Assembly: GCF_032118995.1 (NCBI RefSeq) | Contig: NC_092666.1 | Location: forward strand, 14,024,501 to 14,088,500 | Reading direction: 5' to 3' | DNA length: 64,000 nucleotides | Source of the DNA: Asterias amurensis | Lineage: Eukaryota; Echinodermata; Asteroidea; Forcipulatida; Asteriidae | Shown here: piece by piece, positions 19,648 through 30,195 of the stretch | Numbering within the stretch: position 1 is the stretch's first letter | Layout of the letters: each line of letters begins with the position of its first letter | Program-made: the position numbers and the translations under genes | The notes under the pieces: model-generated | Seen by the model: only the letters and a program-made list of their open reading frames with translations | Databases searched by the model: none | What the model was told of the DNA's origin: nothing

Positions 19648-22600
19648 GTAAGTTTGAGTGTTTTCCTCAGTTGATGTTCTGATTTGTATTTTAACGAGTG
19701 TCCTACATAGATATACGATTGGAGAATTTGCTTGGTAATTTCTGCTTTCGTTTTTGTTTCTTATTTCAATTGGTTGATGTAATTTTGACAAAAAACCACG
19801 GCGTCCACGCTCATGCGCTGGCCTGCGTCGTCGCGGGACCAGTCGCTGAGTCGTCAGCATGCCCAGTTCTTCACCCGTTTCCCGAAACGTGTGTGATTGT
19901 TTAAAATTATAAATTAAAATACTCTTTGATGTGGTTTTGGTGTTAGCATTGAGGAAGGTGGAATCGAGTTATTTTGAGAATGCGGGTTCAGATTGCTGAA
20001 CTGAACAATCATGACAATTGCATTTGCAAATTAAATTGGTATTTTTTGTCCCTTTTTGCTGATTAGTGATTGTTTTTTTTTTTTTTTTTTTTTTAATATA
20101 TATTATTTTTCAAATTTTGATTTAATCTTTTAAAATAATTTGTATGTTTGTTAATTATTTTGAAATTTGGATAACTTTCCGTATGGCGCCACCACTTTTT
20201 CACTCATTTTTACAAAAAGGGATATATCAATCAGGTAAATTAGATACTATATTATTCTATTTCGAATGAAAAAGTGGTGGCGCCATACGGAAACTTTTCC
20301 TGAAATATTTATAATATTATTATTATTGATAATGATAGACCATGCTATTCAATCACATTATTTGTACCGTTTTAAGTGTTTTCTTGCTTGTGTTTAAGTT
20401 TCGTTAGAATTGCACTTGGCAGTTGTTACATCCATCTCGGCCCCATGGATGGGTAGATGTACAACAATACAATTAACATAATACCTAAACATGACACACA
20501 TTTTATGTTATGGATCAGGATAGGCCCCTATTTCAATTTATAAATTAAGTTTTTAAGAGAAATGAATTTAACACTTCCAGCAGAGAAGGAGTTTCTTCAC
20601 AAAGTTTCATCTTGATCAAGGGAAGACACTACTTACTGCCTAGCCTGGACTTGACGCTAGTGTTTGAGTATTTTACACAAGTATATAAATGCCAAAAGAA
20701 AAAAAACTCAGTTGATCAGCCGGATTTTTCAAAAAGAGGAGGATGAGGGCCTTACTATTTACTATTTGTTTTTTGTTTTCTCAAGATGGCCGCTTAGTAT
20801 TTCAAATCAAACAGGCCACCAATTCTTCAGTTTGAACCCATTCAAACTTATTTTATACCTATTTGTTGCATGAGGACCTGTGTTAACACTATTACTGTAT
20901 TAGTATTAACAGTGTCGGATTTTTAAAAAGATTTGCTGGTAGGCATTCACTATTATTGTTTTATGAAACAGACGGTTACACGTGTTCGAGAGCATCACTT
21001 TAAATTCGGAAAAAAGCTCCTACGCCAGTCCTTTTGAAAAGATGGAGGTGTTTTTTTTTTTTTCACAAAAATAACAAAGGATGCAGCCCCCAAAAAGGAT
21101 GCGGGCAGGGACGATCAGCTGTTTTTGTTTTAGTTTTTTTTGCCTAACTCTAAGGTGTGCAAACGATCGCCACGTCGCAGACTTTGACGCACCAGGTTGA
21201 ACAATTGTATTTTTTATTTGTGTTTTTTTTTCAGAGTCAACTGTTCCTTCTACTTCAAGATTGGTGCATGTCGCCATGGGGACCGTTGCTCTCGACTTCA
21301 CAACAAGCCAACGTTCAGTCAGACGATTGTTCTGTCCAACATTTACCAGAATCCACAGAACACTGCACAAAGTGCAGATGGAGGAAACAGTAAGAAAGAA
21401 ACTTCAATTATTATTATTTTTTTAAAGTTATTTGTTATCCCGCTTACTTCGTCAAGGCACTGGACACATTTGGTAAAATTTCAAAGACCAGTATACTCAC
21501 TTGGTGTACCCCAACATAAGCATAACAGAACAAGTCTTTGAAATTTTTGACTCAGTTGGTCATCACAAAAGTAAGAAAATAGTGAAAGAAAAAAAAATCC
21601 TTTTTGCACAAATTTTTCTGATTTCTTTAATGAGAAACATAATTTCAAATAAAATTTTGCTAACAATAACGTTTGTTTTGTTTTCTTGACAGTTTCCAAT
21701 GTATCAGATGTAGAAATGCAGCAACATTTTGACGATTTCTTTGAGGAGGTTTTCACAGAACTGGAGGAGAAGTATGGAGAAATTGAGGAAATGAACGTCT
21801 GCGACAATTTAGGAGACCATCTTGTGGGCAATGTCTACGTGAAGGTACTTTAGCTGTTTGGTTATAAACTAACGTCCGCTTTTATTAAAACAAATTGTAT
21901 TTGAATTAAAGGAACACATTGCCTTGGATCGGTCGAGTTGGTCTTTGAAAAGCGTATGTAACCGTTTGTTATAGAATGCATATGATTAGAAAGATATTTT
22001 AAAAGGAGAGTAGAATGATCCACACAAGTATCACTCGAAATTGCGTGGTTTTCCTTTTACCTCGTTGGCCAACACGGTCGGCCATTTATGGGAGTCAACC
22101 ATAAATGGCTGACCGTGTTAGTTCGCAAAGTAAAAGGAAAACCACGCAATTTTGAGGCAAATGTGTGTAGATCATTGCATTCTACTTTTTAAACATCTTT
22201 CTAACCATATGCATTTTATAACAAACGGTTACAAACACTTTTCAAAGACTAAATCGACTGATCCAAGGCAACGTGTTCCTTTAATAGTGATGTAAGAACT
22301 TAACTTCCAAAGTGGTCAGGCGTTGTGCTCGCTAAAGTGTTCCTACTTTTTTCAAGGACCAACGACCAAATATCATGGCTGCATAAAATGCTTCTTGAAT
22401 TTTTTTTTGTTAGTATCGCCGTGAGGAGGACGCGGAGTCAGCAGTCACCAATTTGAACAATCGATGGTTCAACGGTCAGCCAATCAGAGCCGAGCTCTCT
22501 CCAGTGACAGACTTCAGAGAGGCCTGCTGTCGCCAGTATGAAATGGGGTGAGTGGAAAAAGGAAATGTTCTTAACCTTTGACCTGGCTCTAATCTGTCAT

Positions 22601-25123
22601 GAAGTCAATCCCTTTTTAGATTTTTTACAACCAGGGTTTTTTGTTTAAAGGCAGTGGACACTATTGGTAATTACTCATAATAATTTTTGGAATAAAACCT
22701 TACTTGGTAAAGAGTAATGGGGAGAGGTTGATAGTATAAAGCATTGTGAGAAACAGCTCCATCTGAAGTGATGTAGTTTTGGAGAAAGAAGTAATGTTCC
22801 AAGAATTTGATTTTGAGACCTCAGATTTAGAACTTGAGGTCTCAAAATCAACCATCTAAACGCACACAACTTCGTGTGACAAGGTTGTTTTTTTCTTTCA
22901 TTATTATCTCGCAAGTTCGAAGACGGATTGAGGTCAAATTTTCACAGGTTTGTTATTTCATGCATATGTTGACATACACCATATGAGAAGTAGTGCTGGG
23001 CGAATAGTGAAATTTTGTTATGCGGATACCCCTGGCCAACTATCCGAAATTATCGGATATTCAAATAGTTTTTTTGTCGCTAGAGGGCGCTGTTCGTTTG
23101 TGAATGAGATCTTCTGGGCGGATTGATATTAGTTTTAGACAGTGTCACTCGGTTCATTCATAAAAATGACCGGATCTAATTTAAAGATGGCGATTTGCTT
23201 TTTCTTTTGATCGTGGATGACTCTACGTGAAGGAAAACTTTTGTAATCTTTGAACAAATTACGTCAGAAATGTCATTGTTTTAACTCTTCACGGAGGTGA
23301 GCATAGTTAAATACTTAATTTATGCTGTCTTAATAGAAGTTTCATTAGGATTCAGACAAAACACTCATGTCAGTTGTCGCCCGACGTCCGCGGATATTCG
23401 GATATTAAAGAATATCCGGTTACTTGGTTGTAATTACAGAACTATCCGGTTTATAAATAGCTATTCGCGCCCTATGCGGATATCCGGTTAAGAAAAAAAA
23501 GGCATTCGCGGTTACGGATAGGAAAACCTATTCGCCATTAACCGGATATTCAAATAATTCGCCCAGGCCTGGTCTATGACAATTACCAATAGTGTCCACT
23601 GTCTTTAAAGCCATTGGACCCTTTCGGTAAACAGTATTGTCCAAGGCCCACACTTCGTGTATCACAACTTCTATATCAAATAACAAACCTGTGGAAATCT
23701 AGGCTCAATCGGACATCGGAGTCGGGAGAAAATAACGGGAAAACCTACTCCTGTTTTCGCGCGTTTCGCCGTTTCATGACATGTGTTTATAACAAATCCG
23801 TAATTCTCGTTAACGAGAATTTATATTGTTTTACCGTTTTCTCAAAAAGTAAAGCATTTCATGGACTAATATTTCAAGAGAAGTCTTTCACCATTACCTT
23901 CTGTAAACCCTGTAAATTATTTGTAAATCTGTGAACTTTTTTTTTTTTCTGTACCGAAAGGGTCCAATGGCTTTAAGGGCTTAATTTTCGTGTTTTTTTT
24001 TTTGTTTTTTTTTTTTTTTCGATTTGAAAATTGTGTGTATTAATACATGCGGGCTAGTGAAAAAACCTGCGGGCGATCGAGAATTGTGGTTGACGCGACC
24101 GGCGGGCGATTGAAAAAAAAAGTTAAGGGAAACCCTTGTGCACAAACCAGGCATTTTTGTTTAAGTACCAGCTGTACAAACAGAAGAAACCCATGCATCC
24201 AATGCTGGCTGAAATGGTGTCCGCCTAACTGAAACTCTCATAACGTGGCCATGACCGCAAGACATAATAAATATCACAACAATAACTGATGCACCCGGAC
24301 ACACTCAAGGTTAAATTAACAACTATTACTATTTCCAAAATTGTATTTACAAGTTTCATTTAGGCGCATTTCTTAATCGTATAAATCTTGATAAACTACT
24401 TGTAGTTTGTGGAAGATGTTTGGTCCCACAGTATGGTAGCAGGATTATTCTAAGCCAGATTATGAGTAAGAGGGAAGCGAAGTACTGGTAAGCAGTGGAG
24501 GAGTGCCTTGCTGCATTGGCTTTCCAGAGAGTCATGTTATAAATCAATCCTTTTTAGGTAATTTTTTTACAGTCCTGTTCCAGCTTTTGCCAAGACTTGG
24601 ACTAATAATGCTTGCTGATATGCTTAAAGTTAACTTCATCTCTCCTTACGCTGGCTTTGCTTTTCTTAATCCATCACATATCAACGTCATTATTGATGCA
24701 GGCCTGATACTTCACAGAGGCAACGGAAGCGATTGCCTCCGTTGCCCCTTGTCATTGCCTTGGTGCCCTTGAAATGCTCCAGTAGAAATTTACAATTTCC
24801 TCATAGGGTGCCCTTTGCCAAAGAGAAAATGCCTTGGTGCCCTTGCCCTTTCAAAAACGAAGCATACAGCCCTGTTGATGAAATAGATGTCTGATACTGT
24901 TTTGTTTTTTTGTAGGGAATGCACCCGAGGTGGTTTCTGTAACTTCATGCATCTGAAGCCGATCTCTCGTCAGCTTCGGCGAAAGCTGTATGGGCTCCGG
25001 AAGAAGAGACGATCCCGCTCGCGCTCTCCAAGCAGAGAGAGAAAGAGGTCGCGCTCCCGGAGCCGAGACCGCTCCCGTCGACGAGGCAGGTCTGGGGAAC
25101 AGGAGCGCTCCGGTCGGTTTTAA
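19604..25123 (+). CDS. U2AF1: Splicing factor U2AF small subunit (U2AF35)
   Basis: Exons 19604-19647, 21235-21389, 21693-21844, 22414-22547, 24916-25123; sum 693 nt = 230 codons plus stop. Starts [15 protein letters not shown], identical to the family. Zinc finger 1 ([20 protein letters not shown]) and zinc finger 2 ([20 protein letters not shown]) are intact. Between them lies the UHM/RRM domain ([19 protein letters not shown]), and the C-terminal RS domain is an Arg/Ser run. U2AF35 reads the AG of the 3' splice site and pairs with U2AF65 through the UHM (known). Serine in RCSRLH and glutamine in CRQYEMG, the human S34 and Q157 positions, are conserved. Introns carry MITE-A, -B, -C and hAT-like insertions but all splice sites are clean. 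Confidence 0.98.
19648..21234. other. U2AF1 intron 1
   Basis: Holds the 20175-20294 hairpin, poly-T (20068-20094) and AT-rich sequence. No second gene seen. Confidence 0.6.
20175..20294. repeat. 120-bp hairpin element
   Basis: ttccgtatggcgccaccact... at 20177 is inverse to ...gtggtggcgccatacggaa ending 20292, arms about 26 bp without mismatch. The loop is AT-rich. It looks like a small MITE; class unknown. Confidence 0.75.
21235..21389 (+). CDS. U2AF1: U2AF1 coding exon 2
   Basis: Acceptor tgtttttttttcag; residues 15 (part) to 66; zinc finger 1 and the linker [15 protein letters not shown]. Donor gtaaga. No duplicate alternative exon like the vertebrate Ab/3 pair is seen nearby. Confidence 0.97.
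21452..21640 (-). repeat. Truncated MITE-A (A' subfamily), U2AF1 intron 2
   Basis: Starts aaggcactggacacatttgg, then ttcaaagaccagtatactcacttggtgtacc; the far half is missing. It fills much of the 303-bp intron and ends about 50 bp before the next acceptor. Confidence 0.65.
21693..21844 (+). CDS. U2AF1: U2AF1 coding exon 3
   Basis: Acceptor gttttcttgacag; first half of the UHM ([18 protein letters not shown] onward to NVYVK), phase 0 exit. Confidence 0.97.
21910..22280. repeat. MITE-B copy 2 (U2AF1 intron 3)
   Basis: TTAA at 21906 and 22281; ends aggaacacattgcctt / aaggcaacgtgttcct. Full foldback except for a shortened centre. Lies in a transcribed intron of 569 bp, of which it makes up two thirds. 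Confidence 0.92.
22414..22547 (+). CDS. U2AF1: U2AF1 coding exon 4
   Basis: Acceptor tttttttttgttag; second half of the UHM ([20 protein letters not shown]) and the start of zinc finger 2; donor gtgagt splits a glycine codon. Confidence 0.97.
22649..23604 (+). repeat. MITE-A copy split by a hAT-like element (U2AF1 intron 4)
   Basis: TTAA at 22645; left end ggcagtggacactattgg; right end ccaatagtgtccactgtc at 23586-23603, with the closing TTAA (23605-23608) shared with the next element. The two parts, 22649-22990 and 23574-23604, are separated by the element below. Confidence 0.88.
22991..23573. repeat. hAT-like non-autonomous element nested in MITE-A
   Basis: Left tagtgctgggcgaatagtg, right ataattcgcccaggcctg: the gctgggcgaa / ttcgcccag type of end seen in hAT elements. 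Interior with many atccgg/ccggat repeats. A clean 8-bp target duplication is not visible. Confidence 0.6.
23609..23972. repeat. MITE-C copy 1 (U2AF1 intron 4)
   Basis: TTAA at 23605 and 23973. Left agccattggaccctttcgg, right ccgaaagggtccaatggct, exact inverse ends of about 22 bp. Abuts MITE-A through a single TTAA. Inside is the palindrome attctcgttaacgagaat. Confidence 0.88.
24695..24880. repeat. Dispersed ggtgcccttg-rich repeat (U2AF1 intron 4)
   Basis: Starts aggcctgatacttcacag, rich in ttgccttggtgcccttg. Related patches lie at 25217-25400 (U2AF1 3'UTR or flank) and 17370-17520. Class unknown. Confidence 0.45.
24916..25123 (+). CDS. U2AF1: U2AF1 coding exon 5 (zinc finger 2 and RS domain)
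   Basis: Acceptor ttttttgtag; [12 protein letters not shown] completes zinc finger 2, then an Arg/Ser-rich tail to the stop at 25121-25123. The tail is shorter than in human and lacks the glycine run. Confidence 0.97.
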
Positions 25124-26749
25124 GGATAAAAAACTTCATCACTGCTGGTGGTCAGCCCAGCAGAAAATAACAGAAGTTTGTACAAAAAAAACATTTCAAC
25201 TGGTATACATGTAGCGGTTAATCCAGTCCTGGAATTACAAGATGGCCCCGGCCTCTGTCGTGGCCTTGGTGCCCCTTCAGATGTTTCCAAAAGTAATTTA
25301 AGATTTCCCAATAAAAGTGCTCTTTGCAAGATTTCCTTAAGAAAGTGCTCTTGCAAAATAAAAATGGCTTTGCCTTCTCAAACATGAAATTCCAGGCCTG
25401 TTTATCACCTCGAGAAGAAAGGCATGACGAAGAAAAGAAGATGAAAAGATGAGTGTTGTTGCAGAAAACTCCAGCACTGTGATTTTTAATCTTAACCCCC
25501 TAGTTCCTAGTGATGCCCTGTAAATAAAAATCCAATGTTACTGGTCGCATCAAACAAGTTTGACTACAGGAATATTATTCTTACCTTTGACCAAGATATA
25601 CACTTGCTAAAAGACTTCTCGTTACGCTTTTTTTACTTGTCTGCTTTTAGATTATAGCACCTTATGCTTCAGAAATGTTTTTATTTTGTGTTGGGGTTAT
25701 TTTTGTGTGTAATTTTTGCTGAACAAATTTTTGTGCTAAGCAAAAATTTTCAGGGAACCGGCCATGCGTAATCTAATTTACACTTTACTTTCACTGGTAA
25801 CCCATTGCTGCTAAGCACTACTTTTCTGTGCTAAGCAGAAGTTTGAGCTGAACAGCTTTGTGAAATTTGGCTCAGGTCATATTTGTTAGAGGGGATTGCA
25901 CAAAAAGTTGTACATGTATACCATATAAGAACATTCATACACCGAGGAAATTTGTTTTGTTGTTTAAAAAGAATTCAAGTTGTTCATTGTGTCATTTATT
26001 TCAAATTTTTAAAGATATTCTGGTGTTTATGGCGGCCACTATTTAACTTTAAGGTGTGTTACAAAAATGTTAAAACCACAACACATAATACTCTAGAGTG
26101 GAGTTCGTCCATTGATTAAACCGTAAAATTTACAGCACATTTTTAAGCAACTTAAAACCTAAAAATTGTCTGTGTCTTCTCTGTTTCCATTCAAAAATAT
26201 TAGATAACTTTTAAGGTTGGGCTCTCGCTGTATGGGTCAATAGAGGGCGGTATTTATTCCCACAGTGGTTGATTTTTGGTTAGATTCCCTTTTTTCCTAT
26301 AAATTGTTTGTAAACGATTTTATTTAAACTATCTTATTACAGTACAGTTTTGTGTTCCCATAAACATTTAACTTGATTAATTCTTAGTTTTGTTTTGTTG
26401 TGATAATGTTTTGTCAGTTGTCATATTAATTTGCCTTTTTGGTTGACGAGATTTAAACAGCCCTAAACTATCTTCGAGATGTGCCAACACATTACGTGTG
26501 CTCCATTAAAGAAAGTCACTATAAAAACATCCTTCCGTCTAGCAACTTACACCTGTTACCTCCATGTATTTCCTTTTCCAAACAGTGGACTTTGGATCAA
26601 GAACTAACCAGTAGTTCTGCTGACTGCCCCAGGCAGATTAACTGTTCCTCTCATTAAAAAGTCAAATGAATAAAGCAATTCAATGTAAAAACATTCACTC
26701 ATTGAAAAGGATGTGTACTTTCCGAGGTTTTGTGGCCATCTCACAGATT
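25124..26749 (+). other. U2AF1 3'UTR and downstream flank
   Basis: Candidate polyadenylation signals aataaa at about 25309, 25363 and 25521; which is used cannot be told. 25700-25870 is a repeat with gctaagca/tgcttagc motifs. 26520-26749 is a dispersed repeat also found at 3800-4030 and 13800-14030. Confidence 0.5.
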
Positions 26750-27125
26750 CCTTTAAAAAGGGTCTATGTACTTTGTGTAGGGCAAAAAACACAATGTCCA
26801 CAGATGTCCACTCAACTTACACAGTTCGAAGATAATGATAGTAGAAAGCTTCCCTGAAAATATTACTTGCTGAGGTGCTGTAGTTTTTGAGAAATGAGTA
26901 AAACAATGTCATGAAAATAATTTTCGTCTAACTGAAAATTATTTTAACAACTTTTTTTTCATGACGTTGTTTTACTCATTACCCAAAAACTACAGCACCT
27001 CAGCATCCAGTATTTTAACGTACGCTTTCTACTATCATTATCTTCAAACGGTGTAAGTTTAATGTAAATCTGTGGACATTGTGTTTTTGTGTTACAAATC
27101 CTTCAAATGGATCTACCCCTAGTGA
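26750..27125. repeat. MITE-E, long inverted repeat
   Basis: Arms of about 180 bp: aatgtccacagat...tgaggtgctgtagtttttgag on the left is inverse to ccaaaaactacagcacctca...atctgtggacatt on the right, meeting near 26935. The outer part resembles MITE-D (ttacacag...gtagaaa). Confidence 0.75.
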
Positions 27126-27284
27126 CCTATATTGTCACTTTTAGTGTGCCGAGAATAAACAAAACATACCCCACGTTGGATATATATAATTATGCATAAC
27201 TTGGGTTTCACTGTTTCAGCGTGGGGGTTTCCTTCATGGTTTCAGCTGCATGGGGTATTTTTTATTTAACTTAATCCGAAACAA

Positions 27285-27376
27285 TACACGTTTAAGATTT
27301 AATGAGGAAGTCATGATACACGTTTAAGATTTAATGAGGAAGTCATGATACACGTTTAAGATTTAATGAGGAAATC
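27285..27376. repeat. 32-bp tandem repeat, three units
   Basis: cacgtttaagatttaatgag starts at 27287, 27319 and 27351; the units are identical except at the ends. Confidence 0.9.
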
Positions 27377-27455
27377 AAAAATCTGAGCCATTTTAAGATT
27401 GTATTTAGCTTATTGTTTTGTTTACTTGACTGTGTTGTACTTTTTTGGCCTGTAT

Positions 27456-27580
27456 TAAATCAATTTGTCTTGGGATATTATTCCATGCAGCAGTTTGTTA
27501 TAAATTCCAGTGTCGGTTTACTTCATTAATTATTTGTAAATTCGTGACTTTCTGAAAACAAAACAAAAAAACGTATTCAT
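27456..27580. repeat. Direct repeat flanking a MITE, left copy
   Basis: About 120 bp (aatcaatttgtcttggg ... cgtattcat) repeated at 28330-28440 with about 85 percent identity, on either side of the MITE-A at 27584. Confidence 0.75.
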
Positions 27581-27583
27581 TAA

Positions 27584-28325
27584 AAGGCACTAGACACCTT
27601 TGGTAATCGTCAAAGACCAATATTTTCACTTGGTGTATCCCAACATATGCATGACATAGCAAGCCTGTGAAAGTTTGAACTCAATTGGTCTTCGAAATTG
27701 CATGAGAATTATGAAAGAACAACGCCCTTCTTGCATTACTTTGTGTGCTTTCAGATGCATAATCAAAGGCTTAATCTGAAGTCTTTTATTATTTGAGTAA
27801 GAAAGTACCTCTATCTTAATAGCCTTGATCAAGGCTGTTGACGTGCTGTTTCCCGGCCCGGTTCGCTGCACACGCATGCAGTGCATACACGATGTACATT
27901 ACCATACATTGTACAGCGAGAACAGTATAGCGTAGTCGTGAGTACGGTCGTGTCTTTCTACTTTCAACCTCGCACACGTGGCTCAAACAACTTAGGAAGT
28001 ACCCATGTACCGTAAGTGTACCGAACATGTACATGTACATGTACAGTATGTATGTGTACATACGCTGTACACGTATTATATGCACTGTGTTATGTATGGG
28101 GTGCGCTGGCGGAAATCAGTGATGGGGACTGGGATTTTGCAGATCGCGGCTGGTTGTAGCGCCTTGATCAAGGCTACTATCTTAAACAAAAACTACGATA
28201 CTTCAGAGGGAGCCGTTCTCACAATGTTTTATACTATAACAGCTTTCTATCGCTCGTTACCATACCGAGTAATTTTTTATGCTTACAATTATTTCGAGTA
28301 ATTACCAATAGTGTCCGGAGTGCTT
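27584..28325 (-). repeat. MITE-A (A' subfamily) split by a 357-bp element
   Basis: TTAA at 27580 and 28326. Left aggcactagacacctttgg, right ccaatagtgtccggagtgct. Interrupted at 27820-28176; the remaining halves join cleanly to the family consensus. Confidence 0.8.
27820..28176. mobile_element. MITE with palindromic ends and 9-bp target duplication
   Basis: Ends TAGCCTTGATCAAGGC / GCCTTGATCAAGGCTA, exact inverse over 16 bp, each end itself a palindrome. Flanked by CTATCTTAA on both sides (27811-27819, 28177-28185). Interior has tgtacatgtacatg runs. A 9-bp duplication suggests a Mutator-like or Merlin-like source. Confidence 0.8.
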
Positions 28326-29318
28326 TTAAATCAATTTGTCTAGGGATATTATTCAATTCAGCAGTTTGTTATAAATTCCTTGTCAGTTCACGTCATTATT
28401 TAGAAGTTCGTGACTGTCTGCAAAACATCCGTATTCATTTAAAAGGCCGTAGTGCGATAAGAGGCCGAGAGTTGAGCGGTCACTGCATGTAGACTCAGCC
28501 GCGCTCAGAAGCAATCAGACGGCATGGCAGGGTCCACCCGGGCACGTACGAGTGAAATCCAATAAACCGTGCATGGTGTTTACAAGTCCGTGTTGCGCGT
28601 ACGTGTCTAGCGCGGCAAAGCCAATCTGCGCGGGAAGGAAAAACACAAAATAAATTCGAGTTCGGCTTGAGGAGAGTGTGAGCCTCTCCAGTGTATTTGC
28701 TCACGGAATCTAATAATAACCATGGGATGGTGAAAGCTGGATGCCTCATCCTCTGAGGGAATAGACAAAATGAATTGTCACTCTTTAAACATGGATTCGA
28801 AGAGAAAGGGGAAAAATTCGACCATTGACTTTGGCTTTTTTGTTCAAAGTGCGGCGACGAACGCCCCAAAACTGCTGTATATCGAGTTAGTGTGGATGTT
28901 GGTTTCTTCTATGGTTTGACAAGCCGCCGATGATGTTTCATTTATAGTCTACTCTCTACAGTTGGATGTTATTACCATCCTTTCCTCGGTGTCATGCTCT
29001 TGCTATAGTTGTAGAGTTTGTGGAATTATGAGATTTGGAATACCGTTGGGACGTTATTAACTGTACTTTTTCTCAATGACGTTCAGAATACTGCCTTGAC
29101 GTCTTGACTTTACGTATGGTCCGTACGGGTTGGGAAGTAAACATGTAACGCTAGGTTTACAATTCAAGAGACTCGTCGATGTACTGGACACAAGTCGTAG
29201 GCCTACAAGTTATTCTGTACAAAGTGATTTTTTTTACCGATTGTTGGGTACATGAAAGGATTCAGCGTTAACATTAAGTAAGTACAAGTTTGTTATAATT
29301 ATTGTCTAAACATTTTAA
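28326..29318. other. Intergenic, CpG-bearing unique stretch
   Basis: 28330-28440 is the right copy of the direct repeat. 28445-28900 has more CpG than its surroundings (gcgcgtacgtgtctagcgcggc), which would fit a promoter or first noncoding exon, but no coding frame or clear splice pair supports a gene. Confidence 0.3.
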
Positions 29319-29702
29319 AACACTGGGCACTAATTAGTAATTGTCAAAGACCAGTCTTCTCAATTGGTGTATCTCAACATATATGCATAAAAATAACAAA
29401 CCTGTGAAAATTTGAGCTCAATATTGGTCGTCGAAGTTGCGAGATTATAATGAAAGAAATAACACCCTGGTCACACGAAGCTGTGCGCTTTCAAGAGCTT
29501 TCGAGACCTCAAATTCTTATTCTAAGGTCTCGAAATCAAAATACGTGAACAATTACTTCCTTGAAAAGTACGTAACTTCAGATGGATCCGTTTCTCACAA
29601 TGGTTTATACTATCAATCAGCAGCTGCTCCTTATACATAGTTACCAAGTAAGGTTTTATGAACACAGTTATTTTGAGTAATTACCAATAGTGTCCACTGC
29701 CT
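29319..29702 (-). repeat. MITE-A copy
   Basis: TTAA at 29315 and 29703; right end aattaccaatagtgtccact. Central gagacctcaa...aaggtctcga palindrome, slightly decayed. Confidence 0.85.
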
Positions 29703-29836
29703 TTAACTCAGGTTTGATCCTCGTCTAAAGCAGCAAGTGCCAGTCATGAAACTTTGGGATACCGTTTCCGTGCACAGCAACAACGGTTTACCATAGATTT
29801 TATGCCCCATGTTCTTGTTTTGATTGCGGCAATTAA

Positions 29837-30195
29837 GGCAGTGGACACTATTGGTAATTGTAAAAGACTAGCCTTCATAGTTGGTGTATCTCAACATATA
29901 CATAAAATAACAAACCTGTGAAAATTTGAGCTCAATCGGTCATCGAACTTGTGAGATATGAATGAAAGAAAAAACACCCTTGTCACACGAAGGTGTGTGC
30001 GTTTAGATGGTTGATTTCGAGACCTCAAGTTCTAAATCTGAGGTCTCGAAATCAAATTCGTGGACAACTATGGCACTTCAGAGGGTGCTGTTTCTCGCAA
30101 TGTTTTATACCACCATCCTCTCCCCATTACTCGTCACCAAGAAAGGTTTTATGCTAATAATTATTTTGAGTAATTACCAATAGTGTCCACTGCCT
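29837..30195 (-). repeat. MITE-A copy
   Basis: TTAA at 29833 and 30196; ends ggcagtggacactattggtaatt / aattaccaatagtgtccactgcc near perfect; central palindrome intact. Only 130 bp from the previous copy, same orientation. Confidence 0.92.
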
